A stretch of DNA of 64,000 nucleotides, taken from NCBI RefSeq assembly GCF_030845195.1, contig NZ_CP132543.1:2187501-2251500 (forward strand). The letters are read 5' to 3'. The position numbers were made by a program, and so were the translations under genes. Below the pieces are notes generated by a model, which worked only from the letters and a program-made list of their open reading frames with translations, was not told the DNA's origin and ran no database searches. Each line of letters opens with the position of its first letter. The stretch's first letter is position 1. The DNA comes from Sanyastnella coralliicola. GTDB lineage: Bacteria; Bacteroidota; Bacteroidia; Flavobacteriales_D; Sanyastnellaceae. Shown piece after piece: positions 18,401 through 29,700 of this stretch.

Positions 18401-21400
18401 GATTCCTGCTTCGCCGTGACCATTCCTGTTCAAAGACATGATATTGCCATTGGCATCGTAGGAATAATCAACGGCATAGTCTTGTGTCGCATTCCAAGAA
18501 CCCAGCCCAGGATCACCTACATAGTATTGGAAATCTCCTGACTTGATTCGATTTAACTGGTCATAGCGGTACTTGTAGGCAGTCTTCTGTTGGTATTGAA
18601 GATCAGTTCCTGCTGGAAGAACAGAATAGTCGAAGTTCGAAGACCAAGTAGCAATGTTTCCGTTATAGAGATTACGATCGGCATCTGGGGTGAGCCCAGC
18701 GTTAAGGCTATTAAACTCAGAATTTGTCTTCACGAAGTCTCCTTCATAGTACGTCAGCACCATTCCGAACAAATCATCCGCAAACTGATCATCCAGTTCA
18801 CTGGAAAGAAGATCGTCGTGGTTAATCGCTTTAATCCACCCTTGAAGCGTGTAAGCGTAATCAATTCCTTGAATTTTATCCTCACCTATTTCAAGACGGG
18901 CAAGAGGTCCGTGTTTGTAATAAACATATCGTGCGTCTTGATCCCAAATCACCTCATCCGTAGATGTGTATACGTTAGTCAGTCGATTGTCAGCGTCGTA
19001 CTCATATCGATGATAGAATTGATCTGGCTCCCCATCGCTGTAACTGAATTGGGTTACATTGCCGGAGAACAAATCATAATCGTACGCCATGAATCGCGTA
19101 CCAATTCCGGGAACCGATTGAGCGAGCCATTCTACATTCCCGTGAACATCGTAACTGTATTTATTAGCCGTCTGATCATCGATTGTACTGAAATCACCAT
19201 CTTCATCATAGACACGTGAACTGACCCGGTTCTGCAGATATCTTTGAGCTTTGCCTTGGTAAGCAATTGACGCTGATTCGGAGTATCGTGCTCTATTTAC
19301 TTCTTTCGCATTAGGAGCCCAAGCCATGTTATTGACATGGGCACTTGGGTTACCGTCTTCGTCATCACATTCCCCCGACTCAATTGGACGCCCTAATTCA
19401 TCATATTTTGAGTAGGACAGTTTACTGTCCACCAACTGTTGAGCATCTTGAGAATAGCGCAATTGACCAATGGCATCGTAGAACATATCCTTATCTCCCC
19501 CATCCGGAGTTGAAGTATGGGTTAGTTGCGCTAGACTGTTATATCCATACTGCGTGATAAAGCCATGTTCTGGCAGATCGTTATCAACATCCGTGTAAAC
19601 CACTCCTTCCGGTGGTATCGTTCGATGTAGATTTCCAGCACGGTCATAGTAGAATAGCGTGTAATGGTGGTACCCTAATGAATAACTCACTTGGAATGAG
19701 TCATTCAAGTTCTCAGGTGATGCACACTCTTCTTCGTACTGCGCTTCAAATTGATCTAAGTATTCTTCTTGAAAGTCGAAATTCTGTTGATCAAGAGAAA
19801 GCTCAATCGCTTGAATAGCTAAATCTTCACACGAAGGAATCGCAAGGTATTCACCTGCTGGAACGGTCAATTCTTGCCATTGGAAACAGAATGGTTCGAA
19901 GCTACACGCAGGAACTGTCATAGGATCTGATAGTTCAGATGTAGTGCCGAAGATTGCAAGCCAATCGTAGATATCACTATTTGGCGTGGCCGCTGTGTAA
20001 TATTCTGGCCCTCCATTGGAGAAATAAGACAATGATGCCCTTGAAACGGTTACCGTTGCAACAAGTTGATCTCCTTGGTTATATGTTGGGTGGTCCTGTA
20101 ACCAATCGAAAGTCCACTCTCCATTTATATCAGTGATTGTTGTCCCAAGATATTCAGGAGCTTGATCAATCGTATTGGTCTTGTACAAATTGATGTAACA
20201 GTGTTCACATGGATTCAATCCGTCTGAAGCAGGCCCGGTCTGTAAGTCTGCCGCGAAACCCTCAATATGATCAACCGTTAGCGAGTTAATATCGATCATT
20301 GGTGGTACCGCTCGGTAGTTATAACCTAAAGTTGAGTAAGAACCAATTGCCTTGGTGCAATTGAAAATACTATTTCGATGAATCGCGGTACCATGACCTT
20401 CAGTATTGCCTGTTTGGAATCCAGCGTTGTTATTTCTCACGCCGAAGCTTCCGCCAACGATCCAGTTCCCTCTGCCGACTTCCCAGCCACCAATGAGGTT
20501 ATGAATACTTGGTGGGTTAATTTCAATGCCTGCTAAACTGAAACTTAGGCCTGGATCTCCTGCCATATTGGTCCCAATAACATTACCCATCGCTGCATTG
20601 AACCTACCTTCAAATACGATCGCCTTGGAGTTAATTCCAGATCCGGAAGTAAAAACACAGTTGTACACTGCAGCACTTGAGAAAGATAATTCAGTATCTT
20701 CACCGAAGCCTAAATCGTACGTTCTTACCGCAATATTTTCATAAGTAGATGCCACATGAAAACCTAGGCCAGAGACGATTAGACTCCCCTCCACATCAAG
20801 AATTGCAGAATTCAACGAGGAATAAACGTTGGTATTTCTTATGCTGATTACAGGGCCTGAAACATCAAATCCAGATCCAGTCGAAGAGTATCCATCGATA
20901 TATATGTTTCCTGTAATGATAGGTAGCTCGTTGACAAGATCGATGACTACAGGATATGCGTCCAAATCAAAGAGTATTCGTGCGTTGCCTGTAGGTGCAT
21001 TATTAGCCAGTTGAATGGCTTCTCCTAGAGAAATGAGCCCATCTGCTGCATCGTAGACATCTTGATCTGTATCGACTATATATGTATTGAAATCAAACCC
21101 TTCAACTCCTATCAACCAAGGAAAGTGTATCCATGCAAGATCTTCTGCAGCTGAGGTTAAATCGTCGTAATTGACTACTAGTGTATTGTTGTACAACCCC
21201 AAATCCAGGAATTCATGGTCTACAGGAGCAATGGAGTAGTTGGTTGGTGAAAAGACTGTTTCATCGATCACATCATATCCTGGTGCACATGAGCCAGACC
21301 CATCAGTAGGTTGGATATCAAATCCAGCCGACATCACTTGTTGATACAAGTTCATTTCTTCAGTGGTTCCAGCAGTTAAAAACTCTCCCAATCCGTCGTA

Positions 21401-24400
21401 CTGAGGAGTTAATTGACAGTCTCCTTTACAATGTTCGACCATGGCATTGACCATGCACTGTACCTCTGACCACGTGTAGCTGAAAAAATCAGGGTTGGCC
21501 AAATCTACCGGGGCAATAGGTGTGCTCCCTGAAATGTATTCTAAGCCATATGTGTAATCCTGAACGAGATAGTTCTCATCGAAGTCTTGGATATACAATC
21601 CTTGTGCATGAATCATTTGAATAATGCCTGTCTCGAAGGCATCTCTTCGTGTTTCACATACATCTTCACAAACAGAAATGAGATCTTCTACAGGTTCCGT
21701 CGCAGATAAATACCCATTGTAGGGAGCTTGACCTTCGACACATGCCGCGAAGTCTTGCCACGCCAAACGCGAAGCGAAATTCCCCGAGAATAAATTCGGT
21801 GAGGCTTCATCGTCCCCGATTAAACAAGACGGAGAGACACAACCGAAAATTAGTTCTTCGCATGCGGTGCTCGCGGCAGGGTTGTAGTAAATCCATCGGT
21901 AGGCGTTCTCGCGGGCCTTAGAGGCGATGAGCGTGTAACCTTCAATGCGTTTGCCTTGGCATTCTACAAAGGCATCTACGACATCGTAGTCTAGACTGGA
22001 GTCTGAACCATCCAATGCATTGTAAGTGTCTTGATAAGTCTGGGTGAGCATCATCCAGCACATCCACATCTCAGAGCATTGGTAGTTTTGATCCCACACA
22101 GGAGATACATTTTCCGGAGATTCCAAAGGATCCACTCCTTGATAGAAAGTGCTAAAAGTGCTCTCGTAAGGGTGATCCACCATGTTGTTGATCAAATTCA
22201 CAAACTCTGCCTGAGAATATTCTCCAAGGAAAGCATCACCGTATACAAACGACTGACCATCCCAGTAGTTAACAAAGTGGTTGTAGAAGTAATCGCCTAA
22301 CGTTTCCCCTGCATCAAGTGACGGGCAGTAATTTTCATCGCAAGTTGAGACTGGTATAGAAACGACATAACATCCCGGAATAATTTCGAGGTCAACGGAC
22401 TCTGGGTAGGTGTTAGCGTCATCTAGGTTCCAATTCACATCATTGTAACCGTCTCCATCAGAATCATAGGTACCGTTGGCCTGTAGATAAGACAAGACTG
22501 CATCATAATCACCAACCTCGAGCAAGGTTTGGAGTACACTTAAACCAGCATCGGCATTGGCTTGGTATTGTTCCTCTAATAAATTTAAATGATGATCAAG
22601 CCAAGAGATCGGAGTCTCACCGTCAGTGTTCACGTTGTTGACATGTACCTTTCTAGTGAAGGTGTATGTGCCAGGAGGTAAATCCCACGAATTCACATAG
22701 CTCCAGGTCTCAGGTGTCCAACCAGGATCACCACAGTTCAATTCAGAACTTGGAATGGCGTGAGTAGCTACCAAGCCTAAGCTGGCTAGTTCAGGACAGC
22801 TATTGCTCTCAACCCAAATCTCAATGATATAATCACATGATGAACAATAATTGGCACACAAGGCGTAAATGTCATTCGCGGTAATCGAATAGTCTATCGA
22901 GACCACCGTGCTGGGCTCTTCTACGAGTGTTACTTCGTGCGAGGAAAAAATGGTATTAGGCCCCATCATCATATCAGACTCAATATCTTGAGTCACTATT
23001 AGTGGGTCATCATTCGCACTGTCCAAATGTTCCAATGCGCCTTCAGCTCCTGTTCTAGCCAAACATGTTGCAATGGTTTGACCAGATTTAGAGGTGTAGG
23101 TCACGTTCGCTACTTTATTCGGATCAATCGTAATCGTTTTAACCACTGTTTCGGCATCTGGTGCTTCATCTCCAAATACACGAATCAGCTCATCATCAGC
23201 CACTGCTGTAGTATGCACTATAGTTGTTCTTGAATTTGGACTGGTCGCATCTCTCATTCTGAAAGTTTCGCCTAAGCCAGCTTGCTCAATAGCACGGTCC
23301 GTTCCGTCATTGCTGAATCTTACCCGGGTGTATGGATATCCTTCAGAAGAAGGAATTCTAGGGTCTGGATTTAGATCACTGTAGTAATCGAAATAAGGAT
23401 TTCCAGAAATATCGACTGGATTTGGATTTTGGTGGTCACGATCGAAATGCTTTGCAGTGAAAAGCACTCCATCTGATTCTGTCATGAAGTGATCGATATA
23501 TCCAAGGGTCTTCTGTCCGGTTGGAATCGCCATTGAAGTGACTGCAGGTCGTCCCATGTAATCCATTACACTCTGTTGAGCAACGACCTTCCGATTTGAC
23601 TGACTTAGCGCTTGATTCTGGGTGGATTGCAACAATCCGTTGGCAAACGACAATTGCTCTGCAATCTTTACGTTCTCAGCAAAAGAGCGTGAGTAAACCC
23701 AATTTCGGTCTTCATCGAATTGTTGGTAATAACCCACCACAGGGCCAGTGCCGATATCATAGGTTCCATCAGTATTATCGTAAGCTACGGGTGAAAGATC
23801 CTCAGGCGTTGTAGACCATACACCATAATTCCGTTCATCTGCCAGTCCGTCAGAATATAAATTCCCAATTGGCCTTACTCTCCAAATGTAGAATCCCGTT
23901 CCTTCCATGAGAGATAGCGAAATCTGGGTAGCTCCATCTTCTACCTCAACCTGTAGGGCTTGGCTCCAATCTACGAATCCAGAGACTTGTGTTTCTATTA
24001 ATGTTGAATTATCGGGCATGGCACCTCCCGGTGCCCCGTTAAATTCATGGTACAGTTTAAGCAACTGAACTTGATAACCCGGGAACTCTTCAACACAACC
24101 TACCGGACTCCATTGCATGACAGCTTTACCTGTTTCAGTATCAATGTAGAATCCAGTGTTCTGCACAAGTGGTCCTCCGAAAGAGACGTTGCTTACTCCG
24201 TATTTGAACTCTTCTTCGTACGAACAAATTAAACGCACCGCGTCGGTTCCCACAGAGTTCACTGCACTGTAATTCGAAACGGTAATTAAAATGGCGTGTG
24301 TTTCTGGATGAATTTCTGTGAATGGATACCTAAATACCTCTTCTGGTTCATGTTGATTAATCAACATATCGGTCGTTTTTGAATCCAATAGCTGTGTCAT

Positions 24401-26017
24401 TCCTGCGTCAGCAAAGAAATCAACTTGTAGGTCCAAACCATACCCGAATTCATTCATTCCGTATTCATAAATATCCCCCATATCAAGACGGATATTCACG
24501 TATGCATGGTCAATCTGTTTGTCAACGCAAACTTGTCCTTCACATCCATTGATAAAGAGTGCCTGAGAATTAAAGCTTGCCAAATTTCCATCTCCGATAG
24601 TGAACTGACTTACTTCAACCAGGTCATTCGGGTGCACATATATTGAAATGTCTTGCGTCGTTCCTTCTCCACATCCTGATGAATTCGCTGGCGTAACCTG
24701 AAGAGAATAAGTTCCTTGATCAGGCCAATTCACCGAAATCTGATTCGTCCCTTGTCCAGAGGAAATCCATGCGTTATTTCCTCCTTCTATATTCCACGTA
24801 TAGCTAGAGGCGTTATTGACAGGATCCACCATATATGAGTAGGAATCAGTCGGACTGTCGCAAATGGATGACGGACCTTGGATTGGCCCTGTTGGACTTG
24901 GAGGATTTGCTAGACTTAAGTTGATTGCGGTCGTCTCTGTACCACATGAATTGATAGCAGTTACTTCAACCATTCCCGAAGTAGCATAATCATCAATCGC
25001 CAAGATGAACTCAGGATTCTCACCTAATGTAGGAAGGATAGCAGAATTGATTTCTGTGAAGTTTTCGTTTAGGAAGGTAACACCAGAACCTCCATTGTAA
25101 TTTAAGGTGTATTGAACGTTCTCTAGCCACGGGTTTGCCCAGAAATAATCGAAGCACGGATCAGTCTCTGCTTTCGTAGCTACTTCTACCTCAACCATTC
25201 CTGTTGAGCTACAATTTATTCCTGAAAGATCAGATAAGGGGTTCGCCTCGAAAACGCTGTATTGACCAGGGTCAGCCATCACGATTATATCTCCCGAATC
25301 CCCATAAGGATTGGCATCACACCCCGTATAATAAGCCTCCACCGTAACACGATGATAACCCACTGCATAGGGGTCAGAACTGTCAAATTGATAGTTCAAT
25401 TCTGGGCCTGTCGAGACTGTAATATCTTGATCTAAAATCGAATAGGAACCATCGCAATCTTGTCCATAAGAATCAATGGTCCAATGATATTCAGCTGCAT
25501 CGCTAGTGGCTGAAGCAGATTCTGAAGTTAACTGCCATGAAAAATCAGTGTCTACACACACCTTTTCCTCATTCAAGAGGTTGTCAAGGATTGGCATGAC
25601 TTCATCGATTCCATCATCCCCGATAACGAAACTTACACTGTGCAAGCACAGAGGGTTTCCTCCCACGCAATCCGTAGAAATACTTATAAACGTACCTTCC
25701 GCACCGCATTGAGTGTTAAGCACGAGATTATCACCGTCCAGTTCCACTCCAACAGTTTCAGTGAGAATTTCGGTTCCTTCGATCAATAGAGATGTACCTG
25801 AATTTACACTCACATACCATCGAAGTCCGACACAGAGAGTACAATTTTCAATGCTTATCGTGTAAGAATTCCCCTCTCCTTCTTTGATATCTTCAAACCC
25901 AGTGGATTCAGGCGATATTACTTCCATACTCTGGCCAATACTCACAAGAGATAGTCCGCATGCAATAAGCAGCAATAAAACACGACCAATTTTCAAGTTC
26001 TTTAATGTAGTTCTCAT
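15428..26017 (-). CDS. Giant RHS-repeat protein with PKD-like, beta-helix and variable C-terminal domains (3529 aa)
   Basis: A signal peptide (about residues 1-29) starts the protein. PKD/Ig-like domains follow; one is at about 370-460 (SYTWNIEGG, GTYSLQVTP). At about 770-850 there is a region like the DUF6443 domain of Bacteroidota RHS proteins (VYSRSFAENVKIAEQ, DYMGRPAVTS). About 1660-1905 is a pectate-lyase-like right-handed beta-helix (GEAIQLANN, NVIGTNMAGD, NLIGGWEVGRGNWI). YD/RHS repeats run from about 2110, closing with the core signature FRYGFQGQEEDEEF, YDSRIGRFLSLDPLAP at about 3215-3290. The last 240 residues are an Ala/Gly/Ser-rich beta domain unlike known RHS toxins, and no immunity-like gene follows; gspG does. 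RHS shells enclose their own C-terminus, so a cargo role is inferred. Confidence 0.9.
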   Translation of the reverse strand: MRTTLKNLKIGRVLLLLIACGLSLVSIGQSMEVISPESTGFEDIKEGEGNSYTISIENCTLCVGLRWYVSVNSGTSLLIEGTEILTETVGVELDGDNLVLNTQCGAEGTFISISTDCVGGNPLCLHSVSFVIGDDGIDEVMPILDNLLNEEKVCVDTDFSWQLTSESASATSDAAEYHWTIDSYGQDCDGSYSILDQDITVSTGPELNYQFDSSDPYAVGYHRVTVEAYYTGCDANPYGDSGDIIVMADPGQYSVFEANPLSDLSGINCSSTGMVEVEVATKAETDPCFDYFWANPWLENVQYTLNYNGGSGVTFLNENFTEINSAILPTLGENPEFILAIDDYATSGMVEVTAINSCGTETTAINLSLANPPSPTGPIQGPSSICDSPTDSYSYMVDPVNNASSYTWNIEGGNNAWISSGQGTNQISVNWPDQGTYSLQVTPANSSGCGEGTTQDISIYVHPNDLVEVSQFTIGDGNLASFNSQALFINGCEGQVCVDKQIDHAYVNIRLDMGDIYEYGMNEFGYGLDLQVDFFADAGMTQLLDSKTTDMLINQHEPEEVFRYPFTEIHPETHAILITVSNYSAVNSVGTDAVRLICSYEEEFKYGVSNVSFGGPLVQNTGFYIDTETGKAVMQWSPVGCVEEFPGYQVQLLKLYHEFNGAPGGAMPDNSTLIETQVSGFVDWSQALQVEVEDGATQISLSLMEGTGFYIWRVRPIGNLYSDGLADERNYGVWSTTPEDLSPVAYDNTDGTYDIGTGPVVGYYQQFDEDRNWVYSRSFAENVKIAEQLSFANGLLQSTQNQALSQSNRKVVAQQSVMDYMGRPAVTSMAIPTGQKTLGYIDHFMTESDGVLFTAKHFDRDHQNPNPVDISGNPYFDYYSDLNPDPRIPSSEGYPYTRVRFSNDGTDRAIEQAGLGETFRMRDATSPNSRTTIVHTTAVADDELIRVFGDEAPDAETVVKTITIDPNKVANVTYTSKSGQTIATCLARTGAEGALEHLDSANDDPLIVTQDIESDMMMGPNTIFSSHEVTLVEEPSTVVSIDYSITANDIYALCANYCSSCDYIIEIWVESNSCPELASLGLVATHAIPSSELNCGDPGWTPETWSYVNSWDLPPGTYTFTRKVHVNNVNTDGETPISWLDHHLNLLEEQYQANADAGLSVLQTLLEVGDYDAVLSYLQANGTYDSDGDGYNDVNWNLDDANTYPESVDLEIIPGCYVVSIPVSTCDENYCPSLDAGETLGDYFYNHFVNYWDGQSFVYGDAFLGEYSQAEFVNLINNMVDHPYESTFSTFYQGVDPLESPENVSPVWDQNYQCSEMWMCWMMLTQTYQDTYNALDGSDSSLDYDVVDAFVECQGKRIEGYTLIASKARENAYRWIYYNPAASTACEELIFGCVSPSCLIGDDEASPNLFSGNFASRLAWQDFAACVEGQAPYNGYLSATEPVEDLISVCEDVCETRRDAFETGIIQMIHAQGLYIQDFDENYLVQDYTYGLEYISGSTPIAPVDLANPDFFSYTWSEVQCMVNAMVEHCKGDCQLTPQYDGLGEFLTAGTTEEMNLYQQVMSAGFDIQPTDGSGSCAPGYDVIDETVFSPTNYSIAPVDHEFLDLGLYNNTLVVNYDDLTSAAEDLAWIHFPWLIGVEGFDFNTYIVDTDQDVYDAADGLISLGEAIQLANNAPTGNARILFDLDAYPVVIDLVNELPIITGNIYIDGYSSTGSGFDVSGPVISIRNTNVYSSLNSAILDVEGSLIVSGLGFHVASTYENIAVRTYDLGFGEDTELSFSSAAVYNCVFTSGSGINSKAIVFEGRFNAAMGNVIGTNMAGDPGLSFSLAGIEINPPSIHNLIGGWEVGRGNWIVGGSFGVRNNNAGFQTGNTEGHGTAIHRNSIFNCTKAIGSYSTLGYNYRAVPPMIDINSLTVDHIEGFAADLQTGPASDGLNPCEHCYINLYKTNTIDQAPEYLGTTITDINGEWTFDWLQDHPTYNQGDQLVATVTVSRASLSYFSNGGPEYYTAATPNSDIYDWLAIFGTTSELSDPMTVPACSFEPFCFQWQELTVPAGEYLAIPSCEDLAIQAIELSLDQQNFDFQEEYLDQFEAQYEEECASPENLNDSFQVSYSLGYHHYTLFYYDRAGNLHRTIPPEGVVYTDVDNDLPEHGFITQYGYNSLAQLTHTSTPDGGDKDMFYDAIGQLRYSQDAQQLVDSKLSYSKYDELGRPIESGECDDEDGNPSAHVNNMAWAPNAKEVNRARYSESASIAYQGKAQRYLQNRVSSRVYDEDGDFSTIDDQTANKYSYDVHGNVEWLAQSVPGIGTRFMAYDYDLFSGNVTQFSYSDGEPDQFYHRYEYDADNRLTNVYTSTDEVIWDQDARYVYYKHGPLARLEIGEDKIQGIDYAYTLQGWIKAINHDDLLSSELDDQFADDLFGMVLTYYEGDFVKTNSEFNSLNAGLTPDADRNLYNGNIATWSSNFDYSVLPAGTDLQYQQKTAYKYRYDQLNRIKSGDFQYYVGDPGLGSWNATQDYAVDYSYDANGNIMSLNRNGHGEAGIGMDELSYYYNQGVPMADRKNQLIQVADAISSSGYQTDFEGISSYTYDETGNLISDTEQSIDEIEWNASGKIKRITRTTSGHELSDLEFIYDVDGNRAVKIVKPREYTGLASNNQLVDQDQWIYTYYVRDGSGNITANYTKSTFTYEGGYQETYRLTEQPIYGASRIGVHKRLQEPVVRTIDYIDGFGPMIIEPNTTRVTENSAQWTGYNQTTTMSNATTTITSNEAYLLGYSDDSGAPVQAPGLATVMAQGAVLGENVLLTEDQDGVPVFYSVSFANLNGSSDATLVYNRFGFIMQNLTDEPIIASSNGSMQAAQLGNSSRFALFTVGEDDVVYRHIIDLEEPGFTLFGMNMGAIVETNVPVSSLNHAYKHDLAIIEDHRAGGLIHVYATRTSEDNPFVQEVVVIQMNQGDLTFEEIVLDSYTAGAGSSSTDRNPIRISPNGNLLSFKYDHSLFQDALRTYQLSETMSGAAIISNNVLDMLTIVEDLDFSSSSQSLYVSMSKFGASSNDTYLTGETGTAGLYRTNVLSGSQDPIAAGVGDVRRTINGEMMMVKGAADDIVLVGDADDPSPQPVVSSVLSDDMISVSGWAIAVERDYTSGLSKQVSKIFDNEQQQANFGRALGERSYEIVDHLANSRALFSDKKLIEMVGGEPDVNQSKGDLQAIANHYPFGMQMPSRGFSGDDFRYGFQGQEEDEEFLGGAASYKYRVYDSRIGRFLSLDPLAPNYPHNSPYTFSENVVINSIELEGLEKVYVYNVWYDGEGNKHKKLSHEEINVKASVDQRVYRYYDAQGELYAERTQTIGEGGRGSYIEFSENGFKASAGDVLVASDSGMSHARFEGPSAEAYATSDGYGVHARAEVSVASADFQISTSDGSASLRGDGDFLFAEAHVDLQGTEENPFIGLDVDAGARAGILRGSVGTDMPLLEGLGIRVDFGGSVVSAGGSVNLHAGYSTENDRLEAGFGGALSLLFGLEGRISLYYDPTESSTEDP

Positions 26018-26029
26018 GATGTCAAAGGC

Positions 26030-26710
26030 TTAGCGCAGATCGCGAATGTTATAGTTCTTGTAAGCAGCGTTGCGAAAGATCACTTCGTTGTAATCATTGC
26101 ATTGGGATGGCATACTCTCCACTGGACCGTATGCATTGATGATGTAGGTAGTTGTTACAGTAGATTGACCTTTCTTGATCGTTGTTCCTGATCGAAGCAA
26201 CTCACCTTTGCTGTTTAGCCACACTTCTATGATTTCAATTGTTGATGAGGTCGCATCTTTTGGCAAAAGACGAATGCGTTTTTCGTCCCCAACTTGTTCG
26301 ATGGTATCTATCTCCCAATGGTCCCAAAAGCGATCTATTTCCGAAAGAGGATTGAATTCATCCTCTTTTTTTTGAGGCACAGATGAAATAATAATTCTCT
26401 CCTTTTTATGGTCTACACGAATTGAATTCGCTTTAGACTCCATTACATCCATGTCATCGATGAAAACGAATTTGGTCTCACCATCGAAATACACTTCGAA
26501 GTCTTTTGAGACTTTATCTCGTTGACCGTTGAGAATTCGTTCTGTGACAACGCGTATTTCGGAATGCAGCACCTCGCCTTTGTCAACTTCTGTTGGATTG
26601 ACAGATTTGAGCGCTTCGATAATCTCTATTTTTATCTCAGATTGACCTGTAGCTAAGGCTGGGACCAATGAAAACATGATCAATAGTCTCTTGAACAATT
26701 GAACTCTCAT
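26030..26710 (-). CDS. Exported protein of unknown function, LolA-like fold possible
   Basis: 226 residues with a signal peptide (MRVQLFKRLLIMFSLVPALATG). The body has alternating short strands (FEVYFDGETKFVFIDD, SIRVDHKKERIIIS, IEIIEVWLNSKGELLRSG) that suggest a half-barrel of the LolA/LppX kind, but there is no diagnostic motif. Its start overlaps the stop of the 2335-residue gene (TAATG) and its stop is 12 bases before the 3529-residue RHS gene, so it is locked between the two giants. A periplasmic escort or adaptor for them is a reasonable guess only. Confidence 0.7.
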   Translation of the reverse strand: MRVQLFKRLLIMFSLVPALATGQSEIKIEIIEALKSVNPTEVDKGEVLHSEIRVVTERILNGQRDKVSKDFEVYFDGETKFVFIDDMDVMESKANSIRVDHKKERIIISSVPQKKEDEFNPLSEIDRFWDHWEIDTIEQVGDEKRIRLLPKDATSSTIEIIEVWLNSKGELLRSGTTIKKGQSTVTTTYIINAYGPVESMPSQCNDYNEVIFRNAAYKNYNIRDLR

Positions 26711-29700
26711 TATCGTGCGACTTTAGGAGTGTTGTAATGTGATTCTTGAAGGGTTTTTGTCCCTCTTTCTGTCTCTTTGAGCTGACGAATGAGCTTCCCT
26801 TCTGCATTGTATTGATAGAGCAAGGCGAAGTTCTGATCATCCATACTTGCTAGCAATCGATAATTGACTGGATCATAGACATAAGTTGTCATCGCTCCAT
26901 CTCTCGGCTGAATCCGCAAATCATCAATAAAGCAGCTTGTTGCTCCGGTATTTCCGTAATTCATATAGAGATAGATATCGAAACTGGATAGCCCGATATT
27001 CTCAAGAGGAGGTAGATATGCCTCGAGCAACACCCACTCTCCGGATCTTGCCACTTTCTTAAATCCATATTCACCAGCCTGAAGCGTGGTACTGCCTTCA
27101 GGACGCAGGATCATCTTGAAGTTATCAGCCAATACAAGGTCGTCAACTACATCAGAGCTCACCCATACTTTGGCAAGCAAACCTTCTTGTCCGATATGAT
27201 CATCCATGAACATGTTACTGATGAACGCACCTTGCGATGAATTGATAAGTCGTGCGGAATACTCCCCAGTATGCGACTTGAAATTGCTTCGTTCTAACTG
27301 TGGATTCGTCTTGATTCCATTCTCCAAATGTTCCGTTCCGTACAGCATTTCGTAAGAGCAGAAAATGGTATTGTTCTCATTGGCATTCTGTGCCGATAGA
27401 ACCGGTAGGTTTTCGTGGTATCCAAATTTCGTCACCCCTTCAATCCCGAGAATATTCCGTTCTTCAACGGCCTGGCCCTGAGAAGAATAGTTGGTAAGGT
27501 TACTTAGATTCAACCAAGGCCCTTGAGAACCTTCGCCTTCGCCTTCGCCCCAAACGAAGTAATTCATATCGAAGAGTCCAGTGTTGTAGTTTCTACTTTC
27601 GGCGGTAGCCGGGTTAAAATCTTCTTCAAGACTCGCTACGGCATCTGTGTTATAAGCATAGGTGCCATGACCACGCCATTTTCCTTTCTTCCCTAACTCA
27701 ACCTCGTTGTAACTGTAATCCGCTGCGAGAGGGTTTAGCTCCGGGTTCCAGTTGTCAGAAATCGTTGTGGCAGAGCATGAAACCACATTGGTAATTCCTT
27801 TTCCTCCAAACTCGGTATTACAAAACTGAGGGCATGAAATCTCTTGATCAAAGCACATACCTCCATCCGTATATATTAGCAATCCTGTTTCTTGATCGAT
27901 CGCAAATTCACCGCTAGTACCAGAAAGAGCAATATCATGGTAACAAGCTGGTTGAATCGTTTGAGGAGATCTTTCGATCATCACATTCGATTCGAAAACC
28001 TGGAAATCACATGAACTATGACTCGGTGTTAGAGTGATATACCCTTCCTCACTTTGGCCATAATCACCTATCATCTCTTGATCTGAAGAAGGAGTGGCTT
28101 CAAAATTTTGAATACAGGATGGAGAATAAGACTCCACGTAACCAACCTCTGAACCGCTCGGGTTTGGTCCAATATATTGTGCCATTTGCACGATGACTTC
28201 CCCTCCGTAGGCACCACGAAGCGATCGCAATTGATATTCTGTTTGTCCTTCTGGTTTCACATAAATCACTCGTGAAACTCCATTAATCTGACCTAGAGGA
28301 AAGAACGTAATATTCGGAATTATTTCGTAAGTACAATCAGAAAAATCGACAGCCGCTTGAGCCGCAAATGCCGCGTTCATACTGGCAAAATATCCGTCTT
28401 CATCAGTAGTAACAAACGAATATGGGAAGACTAACACATCTCCTACGCCAGGGAAATCAATGTGGAAAGAAGTCGACTCATACACAGAGAGACCTGCACT
28501 AGTGAAGTTCCAAAGCTGAGGCAATGCATTATTCAAATGTTGAACACTAAGCGCTCTATTTTCATTATCTCCACAAATTTCTGTCGATAACCATTGGTCT
28601 TCTAGCCCTCCTACCGAAATTCTAATTCGATCTGCGAGTCGTTCTAAATGAATGTCTTCTGGAATGGTGAATTGATCCACCCCCACTGTCATCTCATATT
28701 CACTTAACGGTCCACATGTTCCATTGAATGGGCTAATGAGATCATACGAAGAGACCTGCGACGTTGAAATCGTAGTCTTATCACCTTCATTCGGGATGAG
28801 TGGAAGACTTGCGTTTAACAAATCAGCCAAGCCTTGTCTTGCAGCAACTTCAGCGTTTGGAAACGAATTCAATTTCGCCTCCCCGTAGGTTGTTACATTC
28901 CCGATGCCCATGGCAATTTGATTCGAACGACCACTTCTCAAGATTTCAATTCCTGCTAAATCAGGAATGCTCGAACCGTTCACTCCATTGTGTACAAATG
29001 AAGGTGAAATGTGTAGGGTATTTCCGTCTACTGAAATAGTATTGAAGATCATATCTCCTACCACAAGCAGATCTCCACTATTGAAGTTGTCCATTAAAGC
29101 ACACAGGTCAGGTGTCCCTGCGACATCTGCATCATCAAAGAATTGAAGGATTGCACCTTCTTCATCGACCGTTTTTGAAATGGTAACCCCTTCAGTTGCA
29201 GCAACTATGAACTTTCCTTCAGCAATTGACTTTTGCTTTGTCGCATTGTACTCGAAATGAGCAGGGATACTGTAACTAGTATATGTTCCCGCAGGAGTAC
29301 CGTCGGGCATTGTTTTACCAACAAATCCGTCTGTTGTTCTTGAAACAATGGTTCTTCCTGTTAATTCGTCAAAACCAACATTCTCAGTGACGTGATACAC
29401 ACCTTCAGTGAAAGTCGTTGACTTTTTTGCAATTACTGGGTATTGAATCACCTTAGTGGTTTTGTGCAAGTACAGCTCGCTTTCCTTGTAGGTGAGCTCA
29501 GGGACAACAGTTGCGAAAGGAATGAGCGGCGTTCCGAATGAAATATCAGCTTCTACGCTCACATCATTCGTGATGTCACGAATCTGTTTCGACTCCATGA
29601 TAACGTCAACCTCTCTCCCTGGGTATTGCATTTCAATGTTGTCGAAAGTGCCGTAATCATTCTCTACATATCCCTCGAAGTTGAAGCCTTTCCAAATAGG

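Noticed and set aside
16688-25712. Plus-strand open frames opposite the RHS genes
   Set aside because: Short frames opposite a long well-supported coding region, without signals or known products; they are antisense shadows.
15428-26017. Classical polymorphic RHS toxin with immunity gene
   Set aside because: No known toxin motif after the core signature and no small gene between it and gspG.
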